From NCBI GenBank assembly GCA_008973525.1, contig WACJ01000114.1:62001-126000 (forward strand): a DNA stretch of 64,000 nt. The letters are read 5' to 3'. The notes beneath the pieces were generated by a model that had not been told where the DNA came from, ran no database searches, and saw nothing but the letters and a program-made list of their open reading frames with translations. Shown here piece after piece: positions 10,441 to 22,395 of this stretch; the stretch's first letter is position 1, and each line of letters starts with the position of its first letter. Source of the stretch: Stenopsyche tienmushanensis. Lineage: Eukaryota; Arthropoda; Insecta; Trichoptera; Stenopsychidae. The position numbers and the translations under genes are program-made.

Positions 10441-12167
10441 ATTGAGTGATTTGTTTGATTATCAATTAGGGATCTTCAAACTCAATTTGAGAGATGATTT
10501 TAAGCATCCTATCGATGTTTATAATTAGCATGATATACAAGCGTTGTGATCTGTTAGCCTCACGGAACATGTTTCGTATCCATATTTTTTACATCAAGGG
10601 ACGATGAAAGAAATTGTCATGGGAAATTTAATATATTTTTCACATCGTAACATGGCTTATACTGCCACATAAAAAGCACAGCGGTAAGCAAATAAATCGC
10701 GTTTTTGTAAGTCTAAAATTGGATGTTGTGTCAAGCTGCATTTTTTGTGGCACCATAACGACTGAACCTCATTACCCTTGTTAGAAAGAGTTTTAAGTCG
10801 TCGTAAAAGTCAGCATCGGTCCATATTTACAGTTTGAACGTGACTCCCGTCCAAGCTGGAGATAGATTTACAGCTTGCATTGTATATTAGGGTATAAAAT
10901 ATATCTTCATCCATATGAGCGCAAGAAATCGTAGATTCGTAAATTCTAGCGGTTGAGTGAGATCATGCCACAATTTATTTTTGCCTAAATTAGAACCCAG
11001 TTCAAATTATAATAAGGGACCCACCGAACCAAGCAATTTAAAGCAATGTATCAAACATTTCAAAATCAGTTGATTTTAAGTAATGATACAAAACTGATTT
11101 GTAACGTGGATTACAGTGAAATTTTTAGGGTCATGATTTTTTTTATCAATCATATATCAATTCAAATCGATGATTACCAATAATAAATGATGATCGAAGA
11201 AGAATTACATAAGATTTACTCAATGCAGGGAAGATCATTTTTTCAATGACTCCTGAAGGATATTTGGTTAAAATATTTCAATGTGTTTTAATCTAAAATG
11301 TCAAATTTTGATTGTTTGAAATGAAAAATTGAGACAATATACGTAATGAGATTATTGCATAGTCTTTTTTTGCGAAATAATATTTGGCATATCAGTTGGG
11401 CATAGATGTGTTGGATTTATTATTTACGCTTTTTACCTAGTTAAATTCCGAAAGTCGCGGGAAAAAAGTCCCGGGACATCTCAACACAAAATCCCTACTT
11501 TCAATTGAAATCCTTGTGACGAATTTATCGTCTTTTAACGGACACATGATAAAGACAAAGAAATATTCTTGCTCGAATATTATTGCCGTCATTCAGCACA
11601 ATTTGCTGCAACTGATCCAATGATTTTCCTAAGAAATTTCCTTACGACTGTACTAAGTTCTGTACTATAACCTCCTCCCACGCCGAAGATCAACTTCAAA
11701 AGAACGCTGGAAAGCAGCGAATAGAAACGTCGTCGGTAATTGCGTTTTACACCATTTGGATTCGAATGCATCTCAAAGCCAAATTCTTCGAATCGTGATC
11801 AGACAACGTTTTCGCACACGTGTCTCACTCTTGGCAACGAGCTAACGATAAAGCTTCAGAGGTCTCTTGTGCGGTCGCATTGTTAAGCATGGAAGTGACA
11901 AGCCGACAGTTTGGTAAAACATTTAGTACTTCTGTACTGCGAGAATAAAAATATATCAAAGATTCAGTCGTCCCATCGATGACAGGCAAATGACCACCAG
12001 AATATGCGTCGATTCTAAAATGCATCCATTTAGATGTTCCTTTGGTGGATCGCACGTATTAGTCAAGGCAAAAATACATGTTCAATATGAGACATACGTA
12101 ATTAATCATTTGGTTCTGCGCTGCTAAAAACAATCTGCCTACGATTATTACACAAATTAATCGGTAA
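10441..12167. other. Unassigned stretch with coding-like remnants on - strand
   Basis: Mostly AT-rich and featureless to about 11.5 kb. At 11589-12055 two adjacent - strand frames (ending SGGHLPVIDGTTESLIYFYS... and GVGGGYSTELSTVVRK... in part) look like pieces of one decayed protein, but I do not recognise it. No complete gene is supported. Confidence 0.35.
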
Positions 12168-12662
12168 TAGTACAGGAGACAGGGACTGAAATTTTACACC
12201 TAATTCTACAAAACTACGCTAGCTTTCTCTTTTGCTGCACTTCACATAAATTATAAATTCTATATCACTTCTATATTATTTAAACAAAAAACTAACAACT
12301 ATTTTGAATTTAGTTTAGTTTTAAAAAGTTTTCTAAATTATACCCTTGTACTACTACTGTAGTTGTTTGAAGTAACATTTCCTCTTTAATTTGCAAAGGC
12401 GGCACTTATTCCTTCAATTAGGATTTATTTTGTAGGCACCTCTGTCGTGTAAATTAATTCTTTTAGCGGCCCTATTCCGTAGCTCGCAAACCTGACACCA
12501 GTGGATTCCTTTGTCTGGGGACGTGCATTAACGATTGTTAAATAAACGTCGTCTACTTTCGATACAAGGTGGCTGGAGCTTCAACAACAACAAGACAACA
12601 TATGAAAAATAATCAACTTTGTAAGGATAAGTACAGAAATAATGTCTCTACCTCCCGTACTA
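12168..12662. mobile_element. DNA transposon family P, copy at 12.2 kb
   Basis: It is bounded by inverted ends TAGTACAGGAGACAGGGAC and CTACCTCCCGTACTA. The internal block around GGCACCTCTGTCGTGTAAAT recurs at about 30470. Near 12467-12520 a decayed frame with GPIP...LTPVDSFVWG resembles the C-terminal catalytic segment of Tc1/mariner-type DDE transposases (RSPDLTPLDFFLWG). Confidence 0.6.
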
Positions 12663-13859
12663 TAACTGTCAAATAATTCGTTATAAGCGCACTTTACTGC
12701 ACTTTTTACTCCGAGTATTTTTAATTTTCTTCTAAAAAATCCATGCATTGGTTGTGAAAAAAAGGATCTTTTAAATTATTTTGGCAGTCGATTATCTTGC
12801 AGGTATAATATCCGTTGAATCTCAGATCGCGGAGGAGGAAGCATGGGAGGGTGACGAAAATACAACTTCTTGATCCTTGATCTTTATTCTTTATTAAACA
12901 TGGGAAGATATGATCTTTTCGCGGTCTGACGATCAATCCCCAAGAACTCAATGACTGTTCCTTGAAGAAATGCAACTTGAGGAATCTACTTGTTTGTTGA
13001 TTCTGACCTCTTGTAGACCCAGTTTGATGTTTTGCTTGTCTGATACGCGTAGCGAACTTTCCCAAGTCCCATTATCCATTTGTTATGAGAAGCCAACATT
13101 TGTTTTGATAATAATGCAACGTGTATTGCACTTACCAACTGCGGGTACTTGTTAACAACCTTGCACTCGTTTTGATATCTGCCTCGTGTAGCGAACATTC
13201 TTAAGCTACATTGTCCGGTTGTTTTGAGAATCAGAGTAATTAAGGCACGAGCGTTGCTCTTATCACCATCAGAAGTTTAAGTTGATAATGTCGATCTGTG
13301 CACGCTGGGACGACACATGCTATTTTTTGAGTACAATTGGAGGGCGCAATTATGTAAGTTTTTACCGATCCTTATACAAAATTACGCTTTTCCCGTACGT
13401 TTCTTTTACGCTACAGTTCCATTCCAGTTAACATTCTATACAATCGTACGATATACGCAAGATACTCTTTCGTCTTTGTCTTCTATTCACAATCTGTGAC
13501 TCCAAACTCAACGTGCAAGTCACTCTCCGTCTATGTTTATCTTCGAGCTCAACGTGTAAAAATGCTCTTTCTGAATCACTGGAATTCGGACACCACAAGT
13601 CGTCTTATGATCAGAACCATAAGTCTGTCAGAATATGTCTGCCTTATAAACCTTAAGTTTCAAGATTCTCAAGAAGAAGAAGCAAAAACTAGCTAGGTTT
13701 TATAACTTCAAACTAAAAAACTAGCTAAGATAGATATATAATAGATAAATATTTATTTTTTATAGGTAGACTTGTTCGTGACTTTATTTGGCATGAGCCA
13801 CTTATGTAAGTTAGCCTTTGAGTATAGAACAAAGAAGGCACCGAATACACATTTATCCT
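12663..13859. other. Unassigned repeat-rich stretch
   Basis: No gene supported. Segments near 13430-13620 recur elsewhere, for example CAATCGTACGAT at about 33430 and TAATGCTCTTTCTGAATCAC at about 35500, so this is dispersed repeat material. Overlapping open frames on both strands at 12720-13200 share no recognisable domain. Confidence 0.4.
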
Positions 13860-14183
13860 CGAAAATGCTGCAAAATTCCCTATAAGAGGTAGGAGTGACC
13901 ACAAAGTCTGTGTGTCCATCTGGTCCGTTTTTCGGACCGCTGACATTACGAATGACCGCCTCGCGATTGGTCGAAAATGTGGTTGTCTTTATTTATTGCG
14001 GGATTGTGCCGATTAGATCGGCCCAATTTTTAAACAATAACAAAGAAACGTTGGATTAAACAACTTAGTATGTAATATAAAAACGGGCCGAGTCATTTAG
14101 GATCGGTATTCTGCGTTTTGCGTATAAGCCCAGTTGCACCCGTGGCGGGCGCCTGCTTTGCCGCCCTTCTTATTACGGCCCTG
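13860..14183. mobile_element. CAGRGCCGTAAC-type hAT MITE, partial copy
   Basis: The right terminus TTATTACGGCCCTG matches the ends of the complete elements at 19210-19751 and 20361-20856. It carries the family palindrome GGTCCGTTTTTCGGACC at 13922-13938 and the TATAAAAACGG motif near 14076. The left end was not found. Confidence 0.65.
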
Positions 14184-14720
14184 TCCAGTTATGACCACTG
14201 GAAATTGCTTATCATCGATCTGTTGTCAGTTTTGTTTTGGAACAAGTACGGACCGATGATTCTCCCAGACCAAAATTCGTACAAAACTGACTTTGTGAGT
14301 GGGTTTCTTGGGATGCATTTAGTACTGGTATACTCGTATGGATTGGTATTGCTCCAAATCCGAAATTAATTTAGTTCAGTTCACATATCCATTCATCCAA
14401 AAAATGGATCTCATTGCTAAAGATGATTTTTTGTTGTTGTGAAATTTGAAACTTCCAACTGCTCCAGAGCCCAATCAGCAAACACACAGCGTTTTCTATG
14501 ATCGTTTGCCTCAAGTTTCTGGACCAATTAGATTTTATACGGATGCATACCCAAATCACGACGCAAAATTCGCCAAGTTGAAATCGCAGAAAGGCCAAGT
14601 TCTTGTGAACGACGAGAAATTAATTGACTCGAGTTTTTCCGTACGCTCTTACGCACAGCAGCGATGTTTACAGCAGATCTTGCGTTTCAGTGATGTATGG
14701 GTGTTGACTGATTAATCGAA
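14184..14720 (-). pseudogene. DDE transposase relic (Tc1/mariner superfamily)
   Basis: In several - strand frames I read IIFSNEIHFLDEWICELN, similar to the FSDEAHFHLDGYVNxQN block of Tc1/mariner-superfamily transposases. Downstream in another frame comes EFWSGRIIGPYLFQNK, similar to their GGIIGPYFFEN block. At least two frameshifts separate these parts. It probably belongs to the same broad group as family P. It is non-functional. Confidence 0.6.
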
Positions 14721-15641
14721 CCGGTTGACTTGAATTTGGCGACAAAGCGTCGAAAGTCGAATCAGTAGGACGGTGGCGAGGATAAAAATCACGTAATGCA
14801 CGGAACGTTTTTCGAACAAATTTATGATTTTGAAAATCAAATTTGATGATTTACACGTTCGTTGTTCAACGCTATAGACTTCTATAATAATATAGCGGCT
14901 ATAAACTAACAAATTTTGAGCTGCCCTATTAAAAGACCTTTTATATTAAACTCAATAAAATGTTTCTTCGTCATAATATTTTCTGTAAATATTTTTTACT
15001 TAATGGGATGGGTACAGTTATTTTCTTGAAACGAGAATCGACTCCCGGTAATGGATTCGCGTACCCAGACTGAGAATCGCTTAGCTCAGTAAGTATTCAA
15101 TATTAAATTGTATATTTATAGAGACATCTATATAAAAATCTAAAAACTTTAATGCGTTTTATTTTTATTTAACAATAGATGTCACTAAAAAATTAAATTT
15201 ATTTATTAAATCTCAAAAATGTTATTGCAAACTGAATATCAATGCATTTACAAAAGTGCAGAAATTATTAAAATATGTTAAAAAAAAAACAAATATATTT
15301 ACATTACGTTATAATTCAAAATTAATAATGATAAAAATAAATGGTTATTTTATAATTTATATTAAAATATTAATTTTATTATAGAGGGCGGTGTTTTATT
15401 TTATATTATCCATTACATTTATTTATTTCTCACTAGTCTTTATTCTTAGATAAAGACATTCAATACTAGTATTAATAGTACTAAAACATGTCTTGGACTA
15501 TTATTATAAATGCTATCCAAAACGCTTAAAGTAAATAGATAAATGTGTAGCTAATTCTATGCTTAAATTTAATTAACATAATTTAATCGTAAGGTCAAAA
15601 TTTAAGCCTTATTTTCTGCCATAAGTTATTCGATATAAACC

Positions 15642-15677
15642 ATGGCGAAAAATTACAGCGCAGATACAGGCGATAAG
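15642..15677 (+). other. Candidate first exon of family gene 1, donor lost
   Basis: ATGGCGAAAAATTACAGC starts 12 codons (MAKNYSADTGDK) resembling the short Met-Ala first exons of genes 4 and 6. It lies 75 bp before the microexon at 15753. Where a GT donor is expected the sequence is GGATGA, and read-through meets a stop one codon later. Either the donor has mutated or the true first exon is elsewhere. Confidence 0.3.
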
Positions 15678-15752
15678 GGATGAAATTTTAAAGCCCTAAA
15701 ATTCTGTTCTGCTCTAATTAATCATTGTTTAATTGAGTTTGCATCTTTTCAG

Positions 15753-18653
15753 ATCTTCAAAAAGCCAAGCATACCTATTTGGAGAAAGAAAAAGGTGATT
15801 ATATTGTATCATTTTATAATTGTATTCTCGCAGCTGTAACATTGAAACTCAGATTGGCGTGTTTATTTGAATACGTATTAAATATGTTATTAATTTAATT
15901 TCAACAAATAGCACACAGTTCAACGTCCTATTTATCTTTATATTAAATATCTCTCACGTATGCGTGTCTGTATATCTACCGTCGTCTACACAAACTAATC
16001 CACTGGCTCCCAATCTTTAAGTTTATTCAAAAATTTAAATTTATGCAAAAAAATAACATAATTGTGATGACATCTGAATTTCTGGATCCAGAATTTGAGT
16101 CTCAGTAATTGTTAGAGACAAACTCTTACCATTATCCCGACCCCCGAAAGTGTCAAGGAATCGTTTCAATTATCCGAAATTATATATTTTCCTTTGTATG
16201 GAATGTTGACTGTATCCAGTGATAGCACATAATGGATTTCGTACATTGAAGAAAACGAAAGTTGACCGATAACCTTGATTGCGGGAAGAGGCGCTCTTCT
16301 CGCCGGTTCTCCAGTGCCCATGTATATAAAATAAATACAACAATTAAGTATTCTATATTAACACTTCTATCAATGAATGTTTCTATTACCTTCTGTCAAT
16401 GAAAATGGTCTGGATGGACCCTCATATATTTTGTATGGAAATGGATGAAAAAAATCAAAATTACGCACGTTTTTTGAGTTTTTTGATTTATTTAGACGAT
16501 TTTTTTTTCAAATTCATAACGATATAAAACTTATCACTCATTTACGTTTTTATGGCATCTTTAAATGACTGATTATGCTGTTGACAAACTGATCTCCTCG
16601 CATTTCTTACATGCAAATCGGAGTTTTCTTTGAAGATTGTCGTTAACCTGGCCAATTCTGCATGACCATTTTTAACATATTCATTTCTATGTTCATCTTT
16701 TCTTTTACATTAGGTGTCACCAGCTGATCCGTCAGGGATTTTTTATATCGGTGGGATGATTAGTCCTCTGGTTCAAATTCTTATAAACTATGAATGATGC
16801 CAATGCTGCAGTATTCAGCATATTGAAGAAAAAAGCTGCCATCTTTTATGCCCGGTGCACAAAATAACAGTTTTCAAACAAGTAGAGCAAGCTGTGTGCC
16901 AATAAATCAGCAACTTTAGCTTTGTATAAACAGAGCCTACTTCGTTTTTAATCTATTTTTTAGCTCAAAAGCGGAACTAGAAATACCTACCCTCCTAGCT
17001 AGAAAACTAGCCTCGTGTGCACCGGGCATTAGTCTGCTTTTGTATATATACTTCCCAAGCATCTGGTTCATAACGTCAACACTTCCCTTGTGCTTGTTGT
17101 AAAATAACATTATCTGTGGCTTTTGGGCTTTTCCCACAACTTTGGTATCATAATGGACAGTTGAGAATGGGATGGCAGCTTTTGATTTTTTCGGAACGTA
17201 TGAAACAGCTTTACCATCCAAACACGGATTAATATTCCGACGGATAATCATAACAGAAGCAAGTCCTGCCTGCTGCAATCTGTCCACACTATCGAAAGCT
17301 ATGAAATAGTTGTCAGTAATAACCATCTTCCCATTTCCTTTGTACTTAGTTTGTACCTTGTCAGTTAATTCCAGTAGCACTTTTTGCCTAAGTTGACTGC
17401 TCTCTGGCCTCCTTCTTCTTTTCCAGTATGCAAGATACCTTTACAAGGATAACAGATAAAAGAAAAATATCACACTAAATATGGGTTTTTCCAAACATAT
17501 GATGCGAAATTATTTCTTACTACAAAGATAAGAATACAGATCAACGTCAGAAATATGATAAAATATCTTATGGAGCGAAAGGATAAAAAAATCCTTATGG
17601 AACATAAATAAAAACGTGCTTTTCCATACAAATTCTATTTAAAAAAATCAGGGCCTGGCCAGACCACTTTCATTGGCTCTGGGGGTATAAATAGAATAAA
17701 TAGAACTCTAAATTCTGTAAAACTCTTCAATGAATAAAGTTAGGAAGATTTGGTAAGATCAATAAATAGCTACTATTAAAAAAACTTATCACAAGGGTTA
17801 ATATTAGCAATCACACTGAAATTGTTCATTACGTTCATTCCTATTGGGCTAAATGAATTATTGAATGTTTTTCTTGACACCGAATAATAGAAAATATGCT
17901 TTTTAAGGTGGTAATTGGAGAAAAAAATATCGCCGAATACCATCAGAAGAAATTTAAATTGACTTTCATGCATTACGGATATCCCGAAAGACTAATCGCC
18001 AGGAAAATGGTCGTCTACGCCATACATAGATTCACACAAATCCAAATAAGTCAACAGAATAATAATAAGGTATAAAAAAATCTATCGTTATTTAAGCGTC
18101 TTTTATTTTTTCCAATTTTTCTTCATATTTAAAAACTATGATAACCGCGGAATATTTTAGATCTTCTGCTTATTTTCCTGGCATATTGTTCGGCATTATC
18201 AATTATATAAGCTGTTCAACCTTCTATGGATCAAAGAGTGCAAAAATGCAACACGCGACGCAAACAAATAGATAAGAGCATCTCGCTGATTTATGTAACG
18301 CTAAAAATGAATTAATTAGTCCGTTACTTAGTTAATGCCAGACTTAACACGTTCCTTACTACAAATTCGAAGATCAAAATTAAATTCTACACCAGAAAGC
18401 GTCCGTAGATTCCTCAGATGCAACAATTTCATACGGCATTTAGCGGTCTCATTTTAGAATCTCTAATATTGTATTATTATTTTTTCAGGCCAAGAGAAAC
18501 CAGATGAAAATATGTCCTCTATGCAACTGGCCCAGGTCCTGGGCATCTATTGTGCGAAATTTAATTTTATGTGATAATTGCGCGGTTAGACAGGGTTTCC
18601 TAATCAAAGATCCGATAGTGCCGTTAAATAAGAAAATGTTCTTTTTTCAATAA
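15753..18653 (+). CDS. CxxC-WP family gene 1 (exons B, C, D; first exon unclear)
   Basis: Exon B 15753-15794 (after TTTTCAG, before GGTGAT) encodes IFKKPSIPIWRKKK. Exon C 17908-18069 encodes 54 codons opening VVIGEKNIAEYHQKK. Exon D 18489-18653 holds CPLCNWPRSWAS and, 15 residues after the second Cys, CDNCAVRQG, then a TAA. Every join is phase 0 and the frame is open throughout, giving 122 residues without the first exon. The product is basic, lacks a signal peptide and may bind zinc through its two Cys pairs. The family is unknown to me. The B-C intron contains a decayed piggyBac element with another element nested in it. With no confirmed first exon, this copy may be inactive. Confidence 0.6.
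16388..17690 (-). mobile_element. piggyBac-like element in intron of family gene 1
   Basis: On the - strand at 17380-17031 I read KMVITDNYFIAFDSVDRLQQ, then KPQIMLFYNKHKGSVDVMNQ and MLGKYIYKSR, the order seen in piggyBac transposases. After a nested insertion the frame resumes as MAAFFFNMLNTAALASFIVY, the piggyBac C-terminal block. The first half of the transposase is missing. The element ends share CAATGAAARTGGTCTGG and TTTGTATGGAAA in inverted orientation (about 16397-16440 and 17625-17680), which sets approximate limits. Confidence 0.75.
16850..17027. mobile_element. Nested MITE inside the piggyBac element
   Basis: A 178-bp insert has perfect 12-bp inverted ends, GCCCGGTGCACA and TGTGCACCGGGC. 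It interrupts the piggyBac frame between the KYIYKSR and AAFFFNML segments. No coding content. The superfamily is not clear; the flanks share only the dinucleotide AT. Confidence 0.7.
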
Positions 18654-19209
18654 TTTTGACATTATTGTTCAGAAGATGACATTAATTATTTACGCTATCT
18701 TACCTTATCAAAGCCAAATTTTATGTGATTTATATCTAGTAGTATGGTGGTAATGTACAAGCAACCAGAGAGAATGAGACTGAGTATTTCGACTGCATGT
18801 TATAAATCGAATACTGTTCAACTTGCAGAAAACTACGGGTAAAACTAATAATATAAAGGCTACAGTCATTATTATCTCGACGGTTCAAAAATGTACTTAG
18901 ACTTTCGTAAGAAAAAAAAATAAATGTAAACGATTCATAATAAATACATCAAAATTTTAAAAAATAACTTTTTTTGCCCTTTTCATCCAGTTCACCCAAA
19001 TCTAAAAACAGATACATTTACTGTATAGTAAAAATACAATTATTCTGTAATGAAATCCACGTGAGTTGGCATATATAATAAATTTTGAAAATTGCATATA
19101 CTCATTCACTATTCCAAAAAACACTTCCATGCTTATTCATATGCTTTCAATTTTAATTGAGATCAAAACATATAGATATTGAATGAATTCCATTTTGAGA
19201 CGTATTTTT
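18654..19209. other. Spacer downstream of family gene 1
   Basis: AT-rich sequence with no recognisable gene. An AATAAA-like poly(A) signal occurs near 18919. Confidence 0.4.
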
Positions 19210-19751
19210 CAGGCCCGTAACAAGGGGGTGGCAAAGCAGACGCCCGCCACGGGCGCAACTGGACTTGGGGCGCAAAACACAGAACCAATACTGGTTGACT
19301 GTTCGTTTTTATAATATATACTAAGTTATTTAATCCCTATTTTCTTCGTTATCGCTCAAATATTGGGACGACCCAGCCGGCATTAGTTCGCAATAAAATA
19401 AAGACAAAAATATTTTTGACCGTTTGTAAAATTTAAACAACGCATCTTATCAGTCTTCTTCGCACAATTTCGTTTTGTAATGAGAGTTCGTAATCACTTT
19501 GTAGGCATGTTCGAGTATGGCATCTGATCGCGAAGTGCTCATTCGTCATGTCAATGGTCCGAAAAGTGGACCAGTTGGACACACAGACCTTATGGCCACT
19601 CCGTCTTCTTTCAGAACTTTTTGCGACATTTTCTATGATCGATATGATAACGGATGATCCCTCAGTGGCTAACTTTTTTAAATTGGAGGGTGGGGAGGGG
19701 GCGCATGTTAGATACTTGCCACGGCCGCTTCATACCCTTGTTACGGCTCTG
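19210..19751. mobile_element. CAGRGCCGTAAC-type hAT MITE with 8-bp duplication
   Basis: The element starts CAGGCCCGTAACAAGGG and ends CTTGTTACGGCTCTG. It is flanked on both sides by the identical octamer GTATTTTT (19202-19209 and 19752-19759), which fits hAT-type insertion. It carries the family palindrome GGTCCGAAAAGTGGACC at 19557-19573 and, on the - strand, TATAAAAACG near 19304-19313. The frame that seems to encode 102 residues at 19548-19856 runs through it and out the other side and is not a gene. Confidence 0.8.
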
Positions 19752-20360
19752 GTATTTTTTCACATTCAGATTCACATTCATATCATTGCATGCTTTATAA
19801 CTCGTTCGTCGCTGCGTTCACTAGATATGCGCGACGGGAATTCCCCCGTCGCGTAATTTTGGTGGACGTTTTCTTCCTCTAAAATAATTAAAATATACAT
19901 ATACTATACATTAAATTAAGTTTAAAAATACAATATAACATTATATTACGTAACATGTCATTCATGAAAACGATTCAAACACATATGAGGTGATTTTGGA
20001 CAATTAGGATAATATGTTGAGACCCTTTTTACATTTTTTTTTTCGCTTCTTGGCGTTTGAGAATTTATCTCATCTTTTTGTAACAAAGAGTACAATTCCT
20101 TCTAATAGATCTGCCCTATGGATTGGTATGATTTTTTAAACCATGAGACGCTTTTTTCATTTTCTTATTTTCATCGTTGGACCTAGCATTTTCCGACGAC
20201 AACCATTCTCTTACTAGAAGTTCCCGAAATTTTCTGATTTGTGTATAAAAAAAATACTGATATGTTTGCAGAAAGAGTATGCCTTTCGACCGAATGAAGG
20301 TTCTGGGGTAAGTGTAGTGAAATCTTAAATATCGCCCCACTGTTACGTATTTCTATAACG

Positions 20361-20856
20361 CAGAGCCGTAACTAGGGTACGAAGCGTCCAATTTTTAAGT
20401 TAACTAATACTATTATAAATGCAATACATTAAATACTATTATAATGTATGTTTTAAAATAATACACAAAGATGGTCCCAAAAGTACCCGACCTAACGTAT
20501 AGATGGCGGCTACTGTTGATAGAGTGTATGATGGTGTCTAGAGGCTAAGTCGCTTCCGCGATCGTACAGATCATAGAGAATATCGAAAAATGCCCTGAAA
20601 GAAGACGGAGTGGCCATAAGGTTTGTATGCTCAATCGGTCCGCTTTTCGGACCGCTGAATGAGCGACTCGCATTTACACGAAGAAAAGAGGGATAAGACA
20701 ACTTAGTGTATATTATAAAAACGGACAGAGCTAATCAGTGTTGATACAGTAAAGTAGAATGGTTGAGTAAAATAAAAACCGTGTGTAATTCTCGATCGGG
20801 TTGGTATTCTGCGTTTTGCGCCCCAAACCAATTGCCACGCGCTTGTTACGACCCTG
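20361..20856. mobile_element. CAGRGCCGTAAC-type hAT MITE with 8-bp duplication
   Basis: It starts CAGAGCCGTAACTAGG and ends GCTTGTTACGACCCTG, flanked by a perfect octamer duplication CTATAACG (20353-20360 and 20857-20864). Internal features include the palindrome GGTCCGCTTTTCGGACC at 20638-20654 and TATAAAAACGG at 20714-20724, with an arthropod-type initiator TCAGT about 25 bp downstream. Confidence 0.8.
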
Positions 20857-21131
20857 CTATAACGACTTACAAAATGTTAACTTTACGAACGTCTTTCTAT
20901 AATGTCTTCCAGACGACAACTATCTGCATATCTTTCGAGATCGACTTCGAAACTTGCATTCCTACCCTTCTCTGTTCACACTTGCTTATATTTACTTTGT
21001 TTGGTTAATGACAGAGTAATCGGTGAAGGTTATCGATCGCATTCACATTTATCCCCTGTACCCCTTCTGTTTACGCTCCGAATATCGAATTTGGGTCCCG
21101 TGAGACACTGATTCAGGCTGGGCGACGAGAG

Positions 21132-21542
21132 TGTTAACCTACAATATTTTTATTTTGAATTACAAAAAATAATTTAAACATAATAAATTCATTTATTATT
21201 TGACTAAGAAAATAATTTTGCTCAGATTTGCAAGCAATCATTAATCTGAGCAGATTTAATTCGCCAGATTAACGGCGATATCTTCCGTCTGTCTTAAGGC
21301 GCAATGTATTAATTTAACAGCGACATCTTCTGTGGCGCTGTAAACACACTGCGTCTGAAGGAACGACACGCAGAAAGCAGGAGTCGAGAGGAGTCATCAC
21401 CTTGGCTGCGGGAGGACGTCCTTCCGGCAGCCAGATCTCTCTCGTGTCTAATAAAGAGGTTATCTAAAGAAGAGTCTTTCTGTTCGACTAGTTCGTTAGA
21501 ATGCCTCCGCTCCTACACTACACTGGTGTCAAATGATGGTGG
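21132..21542 (+). mobile_element. Possible LTR remnant with primer-binding-like site
   Basis: A GC-richer block runs from TGTTAACC to CTACACTACA, so it has the TG...CA ends of an LTR, and it contains CTAATAAAGAGG as a poly(A)-type signal near 21450. One base after it comes TGGTGTCAAATGATGGTGG, resembling the TGG-initiated primer-binding site that follows the 5' LTR of many insect retrotransposons. No gag or pol sequence follows and no second LTR was found, so this is tentative. Confidence 0.35.
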
Positions 21543-22395
21543 TTCGTCCATGCTACTGTAGCTTTGTTTTTTTTTGTAATTTTTGAAAGGTACAAAAGTC
21601 TTTTATGCTTATATTTTCATAATCTCATAATGCCGAGTTTGATTAGTGCACTTTTGACAGGGCTTCGAACCGTTATATTTTTTCATTTCCTAGCATTTAT
21701 ATCGGTTCGATTATAATTTTCGTTCCGGAAAAAATAACATTTTTACCAGCTTTCGGCTATGTTCCTATTCGAAATCCTGATTTGTGAAAAGCCAAAAACA
21801 ATATGTACTATTTTTAACCGTGTCGAATAGGTTAAAGTCATGTGAAGAGATAACAGAATTAAATAGTCATATTAGGTTACATTTTGCATTTAGAAAATAA
21901 TAGTACAAATTTTAATGAAGCGCGCATTTAGTTTTGTGATAACCCATTGCTTGTTATGTGTTCTCTTTGCAAAATTGACCATTCAACTTGTCCTACTGGA
22001 TGTCTATTGCTCATAATGTGTTATGTATATTTTTAGTGATTCTCCTTCATCCCTGAAGATCAAATTAAAAGTTTAATCTTCTTTTATTAATTATATATAT
22101 ATTGTATCTTAGTATGAACTGAGGTAATAGCGCTGAATTTGCCACTGCATGCTGCTGAAGAATTTCGATAAATTTTGGTGCTCTGCATTGTGTTGATTAT
22201 TGAAGAAAATATATTTTTAAATGGCGTGTATTTTAAGAAATCTACCCATGCACTCTTCCTGCTCTGATAAAAATGCCGAGTTAAATGACTCGTCCAATAA
22301 GGTACAACTTGTATTCCAAAATAAACTACAATAAAGTTCAATTATTTGGACGTTTTTGACTGAATTTATAATTAATGGTATTATTTATTTTTTAG

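Noticed and set aside
21957..22037. Small Cys-rich frame starting MCSLCKIDHSTC upstream of family gene 2
   Set aside because: It resembles exon D only in one CxxC; it lacks WP, the second Cys pair and any splice acceptor, and lies before, not after, exons B and C.
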